Part shown: positions 35,513-44,018 of the stretch, one piece after another
How positions within the stretch are numbered: position 1 is the first letter of the stretch
Layout of the letters: each line of letters starts with the position of its first letter
DNA from: an uncultured Alphaproteobacteria bacterium
GTDB taxonomy: Bacteria; Pseudomonadota; Alphaproteobacteria; HIMB59; GCA-002718135
NCBI GenBank assembly: GCA_902602695.1
Contig: CACKRO010000006.1
Span: 1-64,000, forward strand
DNA: 64,000 bases
Reading direction: 5' to 3'
The notes under the pieces: generated by a model
The model's input: only the letters and a program-made list of their open reading frames with translations
The model's database searches: none
What the model was told of the DNA's origin: nothing
Program-made: the position numbers and the translations under genes

Positions 35513-36479
35513 ATAATAATTTATTTTTATTTTCTTCATCACAAAAAGAATACTTAATGGCGTTATGAGTAAGTGATGTAAGTTCTTTTTCATTCAAGCC
35601 TAATTCTTCCATAACTTTGTATTCACCTTGAATAGTAGCATTAAAAAATGGAGGGTCATCTGAATTAACAGTGACTTTTACACCTTGATCAAATAATTTT
35701 TTAACTGGATGACTTTCATAATCTTCATAAATCTTTGTAGCGATATTACTCGTTGGACAAGTTTCAAGAATAATATCTTTTTCAATAATCTCTTTTACAA
35801 GATCTGGATCTTCAATTGATCTTACACCGTGACCTAATCTAGTCGGGTGTAGTAAATTTATGGCATTACGAATATTTTCTGGACCGTCCCATTCACCAGC
35901 ATGAACAGAAATAGGGAAGTTATTCTCTTTCAGCATATCGAATGTTTTTACAAATAGATTTGGAGGAAAATGTAACTCATCACCGGCTAAACCAAAACCA
36001 ACTAAGCATGAATGTGGATTATCAAGGACTTCTTTAGCTGTGTTCTGAACAGACTCTGGTCCAAGATGTCTAATACCATTCATTATATATCGAGACACAA
36101 TACCAAAATCCTCTTCAGCTTTTTTAGAAGCTTCGTAAACTCCTTCAATAAATGAATGATATGTCATGCCCTTTGCTTTGGCGTGAGTTGATGAAATCAT
36201 CGCTTCAACATAGAGGACATTGTTGGCAGCGCATTCTTTTAAATACTCATACGTTAATTCAAAATAATCTTCAGGTGTATGAATAACAGAAGTGACAATG
36301 TCGTACTTTTTTATAAAATCATAAAAATCATCCCATTGGTATGCATATTTTGATCCAAACATTTCTTCTGGTATTTCATGATTGTTGCGCATAGCAAATT
36401 TTTTACAAAGGTCTGATGTAATGGTAGCTTCAAGATGAACATGAATTTCTGCTTTTTTAACTGTATTAAAAATTTTCAT
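35499..36479 (-). CDS. add: Adenosine deaminase
   Basis: A zinc amidohydrolase of about 326 residues. Motifs in order: AEIHVHLEAT (zinc HxH), SVHAGEWDGPENI (zinc His), RLGHGVRS, ETCPTSN and VTVNSDDPPFF (zinc Asp and catalytic Asp). I chose the start at MKIFNTVKK, because the 15 residues upstream (MFLFPLIYYIGNFNY) are outside the family and would overlap the divergent gene. It deaminates adenosine to inosine and, with punA/deoA/cdd nearby, belongs to nucleoside salvage. Confidence 0.9.
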   Translation of the reverse strand: MKIFNTVKKAEIHVHLEATITSDLCKKFAMRNNHEIPEEMFGSKYAYQWDDFYDFIKKYDIVTSVIHTPEDYFELTYEYLKECAANNVLYVEAMISSTHAKAKGMTYHSFIEGVYEASKKAEEDFGIVSRYIMNGIRHLGPESVQNTAKEVLDNPHSCLVGFGLAGDELHFPPNLFVKTFDMLKENNFPISVHAGEWDGPENIRNAINLLHPTRLGHGVRSIEDPDLVKEIIEKDIILETCPTSNIATKIYEDYESHPVKKLFDQGVKVTVNSDDPPFFNATIQGEYKVMEELGLNEKELTSLTHNAIKYSFCDEENKNKLLSKLS

Positions 36480-36508
36480 ATAATTGAAATTACCTATATA
36501 ATAAATTA

Positions 36509-37420
36509 GTGGAAACAAAAACAAATAGAAGAAATTTTATTGTTGGAGCAAGCTGCTCATTATGTGGATCTGTGTTTTTACCATCTTGCACACAAGTACC
36601 GCTAACAAATAGGAGTCAGTTGAATTTGTATGATAGCAACCTCCCCATAATTTTAATGGGTGGAGGTATCCTTGGCACACCAAAGATTTATCCCAATGAA
36701 AGATCTCTAAATCAAGAAGTTGAAAAAACATATTCAAGATTTTTATCTAAAGCTAAAGAAGATAAAATTCTTTTAGATAACACAGATGAATCAAAAAAAA
36801 TTGAAGAAATAGGAAAAGAAATTTACACCTCTCTAGATACATATTATCTTAATAAACGTGAAAAAAATCCTGCTGGAAATTTTAATTGGCAGTTCGCTCT
36901 TATAGATTCAGAAAATAAAAATGCTTGGTGTATGCCAGGGGGCAAAATCGCTTTTTATACAGGCATACTTCCTATATGTAAAAATGATGATGGTATTGCA
37001 GCAGTCATGGGACATGAAATTGCTCATGCATTTGCAAGACATACTGTAGAAAAATTAACTCAAGCTTCAATGATACAAATGGCAACCATTGGGATATCAC
37101 GAAGTAGGTATGCAGAACTTCTTAATAAGTCTTTTAGAGTAGGCAATGTAGGTGGTAATGTTTACAACTCAGTTGTTAAATATGGAATCTTTCTTCCCTT
37201 CAGTAGAAAAATGGAAAGTGAAGCAGATTATTTAGGCATGGGATTTATGAATCTTGCAGGCTTTAATATTAAAGAGCCTGCCAAACTATGGCAAAGAATG
37301 ATGGCAGATCAAGAAGGAAGAATGCCCGAATTTATGGGATCTCACCCAAGTCCAGATAATAGATCCAAAAAATTTCTAGAATGGGAAAGTGAAGTTTTAG
37401 ATAAATTTCCTCGTGTTTAA
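36509..37420 (+). CDS. M48-family metallopeptidase, Tat-type lipoprotein
   Basis: A 303-residue zinc peptidase. The N-terminus has a twin-arginine RRNF motif (7-10), a hydrophobic stretch and a lipobox LPSC with Cys27, suggesting a Tat-exported lipoprotein. The catalytic motif is HEIAH (169-173) with the third ligand in SEADYLG. Related to LoiP/YcaL and BepA-type outer-membrane quality control proteases. Start is GTG, placed by the signal region. Confidence 0.87.
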   Translation: METKTNRRNFIVGASCSLCGSVFLPSCTQVPLTNRSQLNLYDSNLPIILMGGGILGTPKIYPNERSLNQEVEKTYSRFLSKAKEDKILLDNTDESKKIEEIGKEIYTSLDTYYLNKREKNPAGNFNWQFALIDSENKNAWCMPGGKIAFYTGILPICKNDDGIAAVMGHEIAHAFARHTVEKLTQASMIQMATIGISRSRYAELLNKSFRVGNVGGNVYNSVVKYGIFLPFSRKMESEADYLGMGFMNLAGFNIKEPAKLWQRMMADQEGRMPEFMGSHPSPDNRSKKFLEWESEVLDKFPRV

Positions 37421-37442
37421 TTTTTAGTGTATTAGGAAAGTT

Positions 37443-38489
37443 GTGTTAGCTGTTGAAGTAAAAAATCTGACTCATGAGATTAATAATAAAAAAATCTTAA
37501 ATAATATTGAGTTCAATCTAACCAAGGATAGCATTTCTTGTATTCTTGGCCCTTCAGGAAGTGGAAAAACTACATTATTAAAACTTATTGCAGGTTTAGA
37601 AAAAGTACAATCTGGTGAAATCTTAATAAATGGCGAAGAGGTGAGTAGTACAAAAAAACATCTACCAACTGAAAAGAGAAAAATTGGATTTTTATTTCAA
37701 GACTATGCTTTATTTCCACATTTAACAGTCAAGCAAAACTTAGAGTATCCCATAAATTATAAGAATTCAAATTATAGAATTGAGGATATTATTGATTTAA
37801 TAAAACTTCCAAACTCTCTAAATAAATTTCCCCATGAGTTAAGTGGTGGCGAACAACAAAGAGTAGCATTAGCAAGATCAATTATTTCTCAACCTGATTT
37901 ACTTTTATTAGATGAGCCATTTTCGAGTCTTGATTTGAATTTAAGAGAAGAGGTCAGGGATGATACTTTGCATTTATTACAAAAATCTAACATATCAGTG
38001 ATTATTGTTACTCACGATCCATTTGAAGCTATGTTCATTTCTAATCAAATAAATATTATGGATACCTCAGGATATATTATTCAATCTGGAAGCCCGGCAG
38101 AATTATATAAAAATCCTAAAAATTCATATGTGACTGAATTTTTTGGTGAAACAAATAGGTTTCATGGAGTAGTTAATAACTCTTTTGTAGATACGCCAGT
38201 AGGAAAAATTAAAGCTCCAAATGAGCTTGAAAATACAAATGTAGAAATACATGTAAGACCACAAGGAGTAAAATTAAAGCAACAACCAACACCTGTTAAT
38301 GGAATAAAAGGTACTGTTATGGCCTCAAAATTAATGGGGTCTTTTAGTTTTGTTCATCTTTCAGTGCTTGATGACAATAATGAGGTTATTCATGTTCATA
38401 GTCACATGCCTCCAGAATTTAATCCTCAACAATCATCTGCTGTCGAAATTGAGATAGATCAATCTCAAGCTTTTATTTTTAAAAATTAG
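37443..38489 (+). CDS. Iron(III) ABC transporter ATP-binding protein (FbpC/FutC type)
   Basis: A 348-residue ABC ATPase with Walker A GPSGSGKT (36-43), signature LSGGEQQR (near 134), Walker B LLLLDEPFSSLD and a C-terminal TOBE-like regulatory domain (about 240-348, VRPQGVKL). It belongs to the FbpC/PotA-like group. Start is GTG. It converges on the permease gene futB with a 4-base overlap, so the transporter is split between strands. Confidence 0.87.
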   Translation: MLAVEVKNLTHEINNKKILNNIEFNLTKDSISCILGPSGSGKTTLLKLIAGLEKVQSGEILINGEEVSSTKKHLPTEKRKIGFLFQDYALFPHLTVKQNLEYPINYKNSNYRIEDIIDLIKLPNSLNKFPHELSGGEQQRVALARSIISQPDLLLLDEPFSSLDLNLREEVRDDTLHLLQKSNISVIIVTHDPFEAMFISNQINIMDTSGYIIQSGSPAELYKNPKNSYVTEFFGETNRFHGVVNNSFVDTPVGKIKAPNELENTNVEIHVRPQGVKLKQQPTPVNGIKGTVMASKLMGSFSFVHLSVLDDNNEVIHVHSHMPPEFNPQQSSAVEIEIDQSQAFIFKN

Positions 38490-40099
38490 TTGCTTTCTTT
38501 TTTTTGTGAAACTCTTTGAAGAGTTGTGTTTAAAAATATTACTGGACCAAGACCAACCACAATAATTATTAGAGCAGCAAATGATGATTCTTGTAAAAGT
38601 TCATCTGATGCATATTGGTAGACATAAGTAGCTAAAGTTTCAAAATTAAAAGGTCTTAGCAGTAGGGTGATTGGAAGTTCTTTTAAAATATCAACAAAAA
38701 CTAGAATACCTCCAATTAGGATATTGGTATAAATTAAGGGTAATACGATTACTCGAATTGTATTTAGAAAACCTTTTCCCATTGTTTGGGAAGCATCAAC
38801 CGCATTTGGATGAACTTTAAGTATTCCTGATCGCAGGGCAGCATTACCAACTGCTAAAAATCTAGTTGTGTAAGCAAAAATTAATACTAAGAAACCACCT
38901 GCAGCATAACCCATTTCAATATTAGTTATTGAGTTTAACCATCCAAAAAAGATAACAATGCCAACTGCAAGTATAGTACCTGGTAAAGCATAACCACATG
39001 AAGCTACAAAAATTAATCCTTTTTGAAAAGTATTTGATTTATAATTTGATACAATAATTAGAATTATAGAAACTAGCATGACAGTAGCAGCTCCTGCAAG
39101 TGCAAGCGATATACTTGTTGTTGCAGCAAATATAACTTCACTAAAATTAATTATAGAAAAACCACTTAAAACGAAATTTAAAAGAATGAGTACAGGAATT
39201 ACAAATCCAAGAGTAATTGGGGTTAAACAAATTAAAAAACAAAGTAACTTTCCAGAAAATGAAATTGTTTCTGACTGAAGCATATTTTGACCACTACTTT
39301 TTTCAAAATACCTTTGTCTACGTCTTGCTAAATATTCAACAGTTAAAAGGACAACAACAAAAATAAATAAAACTGAAGATATTTGTGCTGCACCTGATAG
39401 ACTGTTCATTCCCAACCAAACATTAAATACACCAAGGGTTAGAGTTTCTAGAGCAAAGTATTCAACTGTTCCAAAATCAGAAATTGTTTCCATTAATATA
39501 AGTGCTAGGCCAGCAAATATTCCTGGTCTTGCAAGTGGCAGAGCAACAGAAAAAAAACTGCTTCGTCCATAAATTAGACTTGTTTGATAAAAAGATAAGG
39601 GCACGGTTAAAAAAGATGCTCTAGTCATCATGTAAATATATGGATAAAGAACACACGACATAACTAAAATAGCCCCACCCATTGATCGTATTTCTGGGAA
39701 CCAATAATCGTTAACACTATTCCAATTAAAAATTTCCCTTAGTAGTTTTTGTAATGGACCAGCGTATTCTAAAAAATCAGTATATGTATAAGCAATGATA
39801 TATGCAGGTACTGCAGCGGGTAATAATAGTGCCCACTCAAAAAAATTTTTACCAATAAAGTTATATCTTGTAACTACCCATGCTGAAGAAACACCAAAGA
39901 TCATACTTAGAATTCCTACCCCGATCATGAGCACAATTGTGTTGTAAACATATCTTGGCAGAACGGTTGAGAATAAATGTGGCCATAGACTGGTATCTCC
40001 TAAAAATGCGGAGTAAAAAATAGCAACTATTGGACAAATTATAAAAAGAGCAAGAAAAGTTGCTAACGTAGATGAGCTATTCCAATTATACAAATTCAC
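38486..40099 (-). CDS. Iron(III) ABC transporter permease (FbpB/FutB type, fused two-domain)
   Basis: A 537-residue permease with about 12 helices in two BPD_transp_1 domains. EAA loops are visible in each half, for example YGRSSFFSVALPLARPGIFAG and MGKGFLNTIRVIVLPLIYTN. The duplicated length is standard for ferric-ion permeases. It lies 11 bases after futA and carries iron from the periplasm with the FutC ATPase. Confidence 0.92.
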   Translation of the reverse strand: MNLYNWNSSSTLATFLALFIICPIVAIFYSAFLGDTSLWPHLFSTVLPRYVYNTIVLMIGVGILSMIFGVSSAWVVTRYNFIGKNFFEWALLLPAAVPAYIIAYTYTDFLEYAGPLQKLLREIFNWNSVNDYWFPEIRSMGGAILVMSCVLYPYIYMMTRASFLTVPLSFYQTSLIYGRSSFFSVALPLARPGIFAGLALILMETISDFGTVEYFALETLTLGVFNVWLGMNSLSGAAQISSVLFIFVVVLLTVEYLARRRQRYFEKSSGQNMLQSETISFSGKLLCFLICLTPITLGFVIPVLILLNFVLSGFSIINFSEVIFAATTSISLALAGAATVMLVSIILIIVSNYKSNTFQKGLIFVASCGYALPGTILAVGIVIFFGWLNSITNIEMGYAAGGFLVLIFAYTTRFLAVGNAALRSGILKVHPNAVDASQTMGKGFLNTIRVIVLPLIYTNILIGGILVFVDILKELPITLLLRPFNFETLATYVYQYASDELLQESSFAALIIIVVGLGPVIFLNTTLQRVSQKKESN

Positions 40100-40110
40100 T
40101 TGGTTATAAA

Positions 40111-41130
40111 CTACCAGCCAACCCGATCAATTATCATTTGGGCATTAGGAGCAAGTTCTGCTATTTTTATTATTGGAAGTGTATCCTCTCTAAAGCTACC
40201 CCAGCTTTGTAGTTCTTCTCCAGGCTCAATTTTTTGATTTGCTGGATACTCAAAATTTATTTCTCCGTAGAGTTTTTGTGCTTTTTCACTTGTTAAAAAC
40301 TCAAGTAACTTCTGAGCTTCTTCTTTGTTACTAGAATACTTAGCTACCCCTCCACCTGAAATATTTACATGAGCTCCTCTGTCACCCTCAGCTTGATTAG
40401 GAAAAACTAATCTCACACTTTCAGCCCATTTTCTTTGTTCAGGGTCTTCTGAGAATTTCAGTTTTCCATAATAATAATTATTTATAAGAGCAAGTTCACA
40501 CTCCCCTTCATGAATAGCTTTAACCTGCGCTCTATCATTGCCTTGTGGTCTTTTGGCAAAATTAGCCACCATAGCCTTAGCCCATTTTTCAGCTTCATCT
40601 TCTCCAAGCGCTGCTAAAACTGATGCCATTATTCCACGGTTATAAACGTGACTTCCAGGTCTTGAGCAAATTTTTCCCTTCCACTTGGGGTCCGCCAAAT
40701 CTTCAATTCTAGTTATTTCACCTTCTGCAATCTTCTCTTTGTGAACTACAATAACTCTAGCTCTTTTGGAAAGACCAAACCATGTATTGTCAGGACTCCT
40801 CAGGTAATTAGGAATATTATTTTGTAACTGTTTTGAATCTAATGGAGAAAGTAAATCAAGATCATCATAAATATACAGTCTTCCTATATCTACCGTAAGA
40901 ATAACATCTGCTGGACTATTTTCTCCCTCAGCCTTCAGTCTCTGGGCTAAGCCTTTTTTAGAATAAACAACATTTGTTTTAATGCCAGTTTCCTCAGTAA
41001 ATAGTTCTAGAAAAGGGTTAATTAAGAATGGCTGTCTATGTGAATAAATATTTATCTCTTTTGCATTTAAATACGGAGTAAAAATAAATATAAAAAATAA
41101 AAATACAAAATGTAATAAATTAGTTTTCAT
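40111..41130 (-). CDS. Iron(III) ABC transporter substrate-binding protein (FutA/FbpA type)
   Basis: A 339-residue periplasmic binding protein with a signal peptide (about 1-23). IYSHRQPFLI near the N-terminus and the tyrosine cluster INNYYYGK are typical iron-binding segments of the FutA group; HVNISGGGVAKYS is another family signature. It overlaps the upstream hydroxylase gene by 11 bases and leads into the permease gene. Confidence 0.92.
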   Translation of the reverse strand: MKTNLLHFVFLFFIFIFTPYLNAKEINIYSHRQPFLINPFLELFTEETGIKTNVVYSKKGLAQRLKAEGENSPADVILTVDIGRLYIYDDLDLLSPLDSKQLQNNIPNYLRSPDNTWFGLSKRARVIVVHKEKIAEGEITRIEDLADPKWKGKICSRPGSHVYNRGIMASVLAALGEDEAEKWAKAMVANFAKRPQGNDRAQVKAIHEGECELALINNYYYGKLKFSEDPEQRKWAESVRLVFPNQAEGDRGAHVNISGGGVAKYSSNKEEAQKLLEFLTSEKAQKLYGEINFEYPANQKIEPGEELQSWGSFREDTLPIIKIAELAPNAQMIIDRVGW

Positions 41131-42130
41131 TTAACGATCTCCTTTTCAGATTAATTGAGCTAAATTTAAGTTTTATTTTTAAAAACTTTCTTAAAAAATA
41201 ATTTTTAATTTCAATAAATGGATTTATGTATAAATCTTTTAAATTATGACTTTCATCTTTTTGGTTCTTTTCAATTCCAAGTTCTAAAGTTTCAAATTCA
41301 ACTGAATGATGAAGTGATCTAAATAGATAATCCCAAATAGCTAAAGCTGCTCCAAAGTTCTTATCATGGTGTTCTCTTGCTATAGAGTGATGTAATTGAT
41401 GTTGGGCTGGAGAAATGAATATATACTCTACCCATCTCCAATATCTAATTCCTACATGCGAGTGTCGTAAATTTGATCCTAGAATATTAAAAATAAATAC
41501 AAAAATGTTTACTCCAAGAACTGTATATAAGCTTACTGAATCACCAAATAAAAAAATAAAAGAAGAAATACTTATTGCTTGTGTGATTGAACTTCTAAGA
41601 GAGAAAATTATTCCCTCTAAAGGATGAGTTCTAAAAACAGTCATTGGTGTTAAAACGGTAGCAGAATGGTGCACTTTATGAAGTGACCATAAAATTGGCC
41701 ATTTGTGCATAAACCTATGAACTATATATTTGCTAAAATCATCAATAGTAAATTGAAAAGTAGTGAAAGCAATTATCACAAGAATTGGAAGGGCTTCTTT
41801 AAACATTCCAACGCTTAACCAATCAATGGTGTGAAAATAAAAGTAAAGTGCTGTAGCAATTGTTAATTGAGTAATTAAAAATGGTGAAATAGTCATCATG
41901 ATTAATTGGTTGATAAGAAAAACTTTGTAGTCGGATTTTGCTGACTTAGAAAAAAATATTTTTTTATCAAAAATTTTCTTAAATGCTGCAAAAAGAGAAT
42001 ATTTTCTTAATAAGATAAACCATAGAAATGCAATTAATATTGAGATTCCAATGTATGCTACAAAGACTCTTTTTTTTGGATCAATAAATTGATTACCAAT
42101 ATTAGATAAATATTCTGTTAAAATTTCCAT
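41120..42130 (-). CDS. Fatty acid hydroxylase/sterol desaturase-family membrane di-iron protein
   Basis: A 336-residue membrane protein with about five helices and the histidine boxes of the FA_hydroxylase superfamily: HRFMHKWPILWSLHKVHHS (HX3-4H and HXXHH), HPLEG, and HQLHHSIAREHHDKNFG. These ligate a di-iron centre that hydroxylates or desaturates lipids. It is inserted in the iron-uptake operon between the DUF4856 gene and futA, separated from the former by a perfect hairpin. The lipid substrate is unknown. Confidence 0.85.
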   Translation of the reverse strand: MEILTEYLSNIGNQFIDPKKRVFVAYIGISILIAFLWFILLRKYSLFAAFKKIFDKKIFFSKSAKSDYKVFLINQLIMMTISPFLITQLTIATALYFYFHTIDWLSVGMFKEALPILVIIAFTTFQFTIDDFSKYIVHRFMHKWPILWSLHKVHHSATVLTPMTVFRTHPLEGIIFSLRSSITQAISISSFIFLFGDSVSLYTVLGVNIFVFIFNILGSNLRHSHVGIRYWRWVEYIFISPAQHQLHHSIAREHHDKNFGAALAIWDYLFRSLHHSVEFETLELGIEKNQKDESHNLKDLYINPFIEIKNYFLRKFLKIKLKFSSINLKRRSLNEN

Positions 42131-42142
42131 TCCAGTTTAGCA

Positions 42143-42166
42143 GTGTGGCTTTATACAAAGCCACAC
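42143..42166. terminator. Perfect hairpin between the DUF4856 and hydroxylase genes
   Basis: A 10-base-pair stem GTGTGGCTTT / AAAGCCACAC with a four-base loop. On the minus strand it lies just after the DUF4856 stop but has no following U run, so it may act as a partial terminator or as an RNA-stabilising end that lets DUF4856 be made in excess over fut genes. Confidence 0.6.
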
Positions 42167-42178
42167 CATAATATTGAA

Positions 42179-43558
42179 TTAATCGTTTTCAGCTGAGTCA
42201 GAGCTTCCCATAGAACCAGCAAGCTCCTCCATTGCAGCTAATTGATCATTGTTTCTTGCAGTAATACCAAACTCATCAACCATCATTTTTTGAATTTTAA
42301 GCATATGAAGTTTAAACTCACTCCACTCCTGTGCTTGGTCTTTTATGAAATTACCACTAGAGTCAACACCTACAACCTGTGATGCATTTAAGAGAACCGG
42401 GCCAAAACCCATCATTCGGTTCATCTTAACAGCAGTTTCTCCAAGATCTCCAGGACCACACTGTAGAGCTAATGCAAAACCTTTAAGTTCACCCCAATGT
42501 TTAGCATATTTTCTAAAAGCTTCTTCAGTATCACCATTGGCATCCATGATTGTTTCAAGTGCAACAATATCTTTGTAGGTAGATCCAGCATATTTAAAGA
42601 CGGACTCAGCAATAACTTTTTGCCAGTTATCTCTAATCACATCTCTTGCAGCTAACATGTCAGTTCTTTCAGAAAAATTTAAGTTTCTTCCATCAGCATC
42701 TCTAATAACTTTTCGTCCATCAATAAATGCTTGATTAATAGTTGCAAGATAATCAGTCTTACCACCTTTATCATAACTTGAAGCATAGTAAGCGTGTGCA
42801 AAAGTCATCTCAGAATATAGATCAACAACACCATCCCCGTTAAAGTCTGCAGATGCTAAATCTTTTTTCTTAGCAACATTATAGTTGTCCTCAGCTGAGA
42901 GAGTTAGTGCGTGAGCAGCAGATCCCCAATAACCAAATGCCTCATCCCAACTATGCTCCTTACCAGTGTAGTAAGCCCCTTCTTTATAAGGTGCATTATT
43001 TGGTTTTTGACCAATTTCCATTTTACTACCAAGATAACTGTTTACAGCTTGATTATAAAAAACAGCTCCCATAGCAAACTTTGATATTAATTGAGTGTAA
43101 TCAAAACCAGTAGATGGATCAAAACCACCTTCAACTTGACTTGCCTTAAGCATCATATGTTCAATAGCTTCTGGACCTGTTAGATTACCCCAACCAGGAA
43201 TATATCCTTTGTACATTTTACCCGAAAGGTTTCCACTACCTATTTCTGAAACCATGGTTTGTTTAACTGGAAAACCATCAGCAGATTTAGGAGCTATTAT
43301 TTCTAAACCATCTTCTCCATTGTAATAGGACATCATTTTATCTAGATCACCTGTTTTCACTAAAGCTTTTAAACTGTCATGTAAAACTTGTCTGGCCATC
43401 TGACCTGTATATTTCACTGAGTTTGTTTTATCGCCGTCATAACCTTTTAAAGTAATAGGGTAAGGTCCATAAACTTCTGGACCATGACCATCTGCAAAAG
43501 ATTTTGAAAAGCTGAAAGAAAAAACTAAAGCAGTAGCAATGAGTAATATTTTTTTCAT
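42179..43558 (-). CDS. Exported DUF4856-family protein, probably iron-related
   Basis: A 459-residue protein with a signal peptide (about 1-22, cut near SFADG). It matches the DUF4856 family, thought to be distantly related to imelysin-type iron-regulated proteins. KEHSWDEAFGYWGSA and GPGDLGETAVKMNRMMGFGP are recognisable. It carries a perfect EF-hand loop, DFNGDGVVDLYSE (238-250), and two weaker Asp-rich loops, so calcium or another metal may bind. It is first in the operon with futA/futB, and its 460-bp leader has two Irr-like boxes. Confidence 0.72.
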   Translation of the reverse strand: MKKILLIATALVFSFSFSKSFADGHGPEVYGPYPITLKGYDGDKTNSVKYTGQMARQVLHDSLKALVKTGDLDKMMSYYNGEDGLEIIAPKSADGFPVKQTMVSEIGSGNLSGKMYKGYIPGWGNLTGPEAIEHMMLKASQVEGGFDPSTGFDYTQLISKFAMGAVFYNQAVNSYLGSKMEIGQKPNNAPYKEGAYYTGKEHSWDEAFGYWGSAAHALTLSAEDNYNVAKKKDLASADFNGDGVVDLYSEMTFAHAYYASSYDKGGKTDYLATINQAFIDGRKVIRDADGRNLNFSERTDMLAARDVIRDNWQKVIAESVFKYAGSTYKDIVALETIMDANGDTEEAFRKYAKHWGELKGFALALQCGPGDLGETAVKMNRMMGFGPVLLNASQVVGVDSSGNFIKDQAQEWSEFKLHMLKIQKMMVDEFGITARNNDQLAAMEELAGSMGSSDSAEND

Positions 43559-43595
43559 GTATATTTTCCTTAATTGTAAATTTTTTCTTAGTTTA

Positions 43596-43673
43596 AGGGT
43601 GTGGAGATGAGTTGAAACTCGCTTGGTTAAGATGCGCCCTTACCTTTAAAAAGATTAATCATCTCCACGTCCT
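43596..43673. other. Structured element: 10-bp perfect inverted repeat with 48-base inside
   Basis: GTGGAGATGA (43601-43610) pairs with TCATCTCCAC (43659-43668). On the plus strand the stem extends outward by two G-U wobbles and three Watson-Crick pairs; on the minus strand those wobbles become mismatches. Inside is a small hairpin GAGTT-GA-AACTC. It may be a small RNA read rightward or a 5' UTR element of the minus-strand iron operon. No known riboswitch signature is recognised. Confidence 0.4.
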
Positions 43674-43764
43674 ATTACTAAGGATCTATGATGCTTTTAT
43701 AATAATTTAAAAAAAAGATTTTTTTATTTTATTTACCAAGTGTTTATAGGCTATATCGGATGTA

Positions 43765-43781
43765 TTTAGATTTATTCTAAT
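43765..43781. promoter_or_regulatory. Irr-box-like (ICE) palindrome, distal copy
   Basis: TTTAGAT-TTA-TTCTAAT fits the alphaproteobacterial Irr/ICE consensus TTTAGAA-N3-TTCTAAA with two mismatches, one per arm. It lies upstream of the DUF4856 iron operon. Confidence 0.45.
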
Positions 43782-43800
43782 TTAAAGGTTTTTAAAAATA

Positions 43801-43857
43801 GGTGGTTAGAAATCGTAATATTAAATGTGAGTTATAATGTTATAAAAACTAACCACC
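43801..43857. other. 9-bp perfect inverted repeat with 39-base loop
   Basis: GGTGGTTAG (43801-43809) pairs with CTAACCACC (43849-43857). It stands between the two Irr-like boxes. Its size is similar to the element at 43596 but the sequence differs. Confidence 0.35.
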
Positions 43858-43947
43858 ATGGAACGGAAGTAGATTTGTTTATAGGTAAAAATTAATTTTT
43901 ATGTCAAAAAAAATTATTTTGATATTATAAAATAGATATTTGAGAAT

Positions 43948-43964
43948 TTTAGAACTATTCTAAT
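43948..43964. promoter_or_regulatory. Irr-box-like (ICE) palindrome
   Basis: TTTAGAA-CTA-TTCTAAT matches the Irr/ICE consensus TTTAGAA-N3-TTCTAAA in 13 of 14 arm positions. Irr controls iron and heme genes in alphaproteobacteria. It lies 184 bases from the second copy and about 390 bases from the DUF4856 start. Confidence 0.55.
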
Positions 43965-43991
43965 TAAAAGTAATAGACTTTAATTCTAGGT

Positions 43992-44009
43992 GGGGCCTCA
44001 GAGGGCCCC
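43992..44009. terminator. GC-rich hairpin downstream of hsp20
   Basis: GGGGCC-TCAGAG-GGCCCC forms a six-pair all-GC stem, striking in this AT-rich region, ten bases after the hsp20 stop codon. No U run follows on the minus strand, so it is either a weak terminator or an mRNA-end stabiliser. Confidence 0.5.
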
Positions 44010-44018
44010 TATCCAAGA

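Larger units (their letters stand above)
43559..44018. other. 460-bp intergenic leader upstream of the DUF4856 iron operon
   Basis: No open reading frame longer than about ten codons is present on either strand. It contains two Irr-box-like palindromes, two long-loop inverted repeats and one GC-rich hairpin, each listed separately. It is the only gap over 300 bases without a gene in the window. Confidence 0.8.

Noticed and set aside
36480-36524. Upstream start for adenosine deaminase
   Set aside because: It adds 15 residues foreign to the family and overlaps the divergent M48 peptidase gene.
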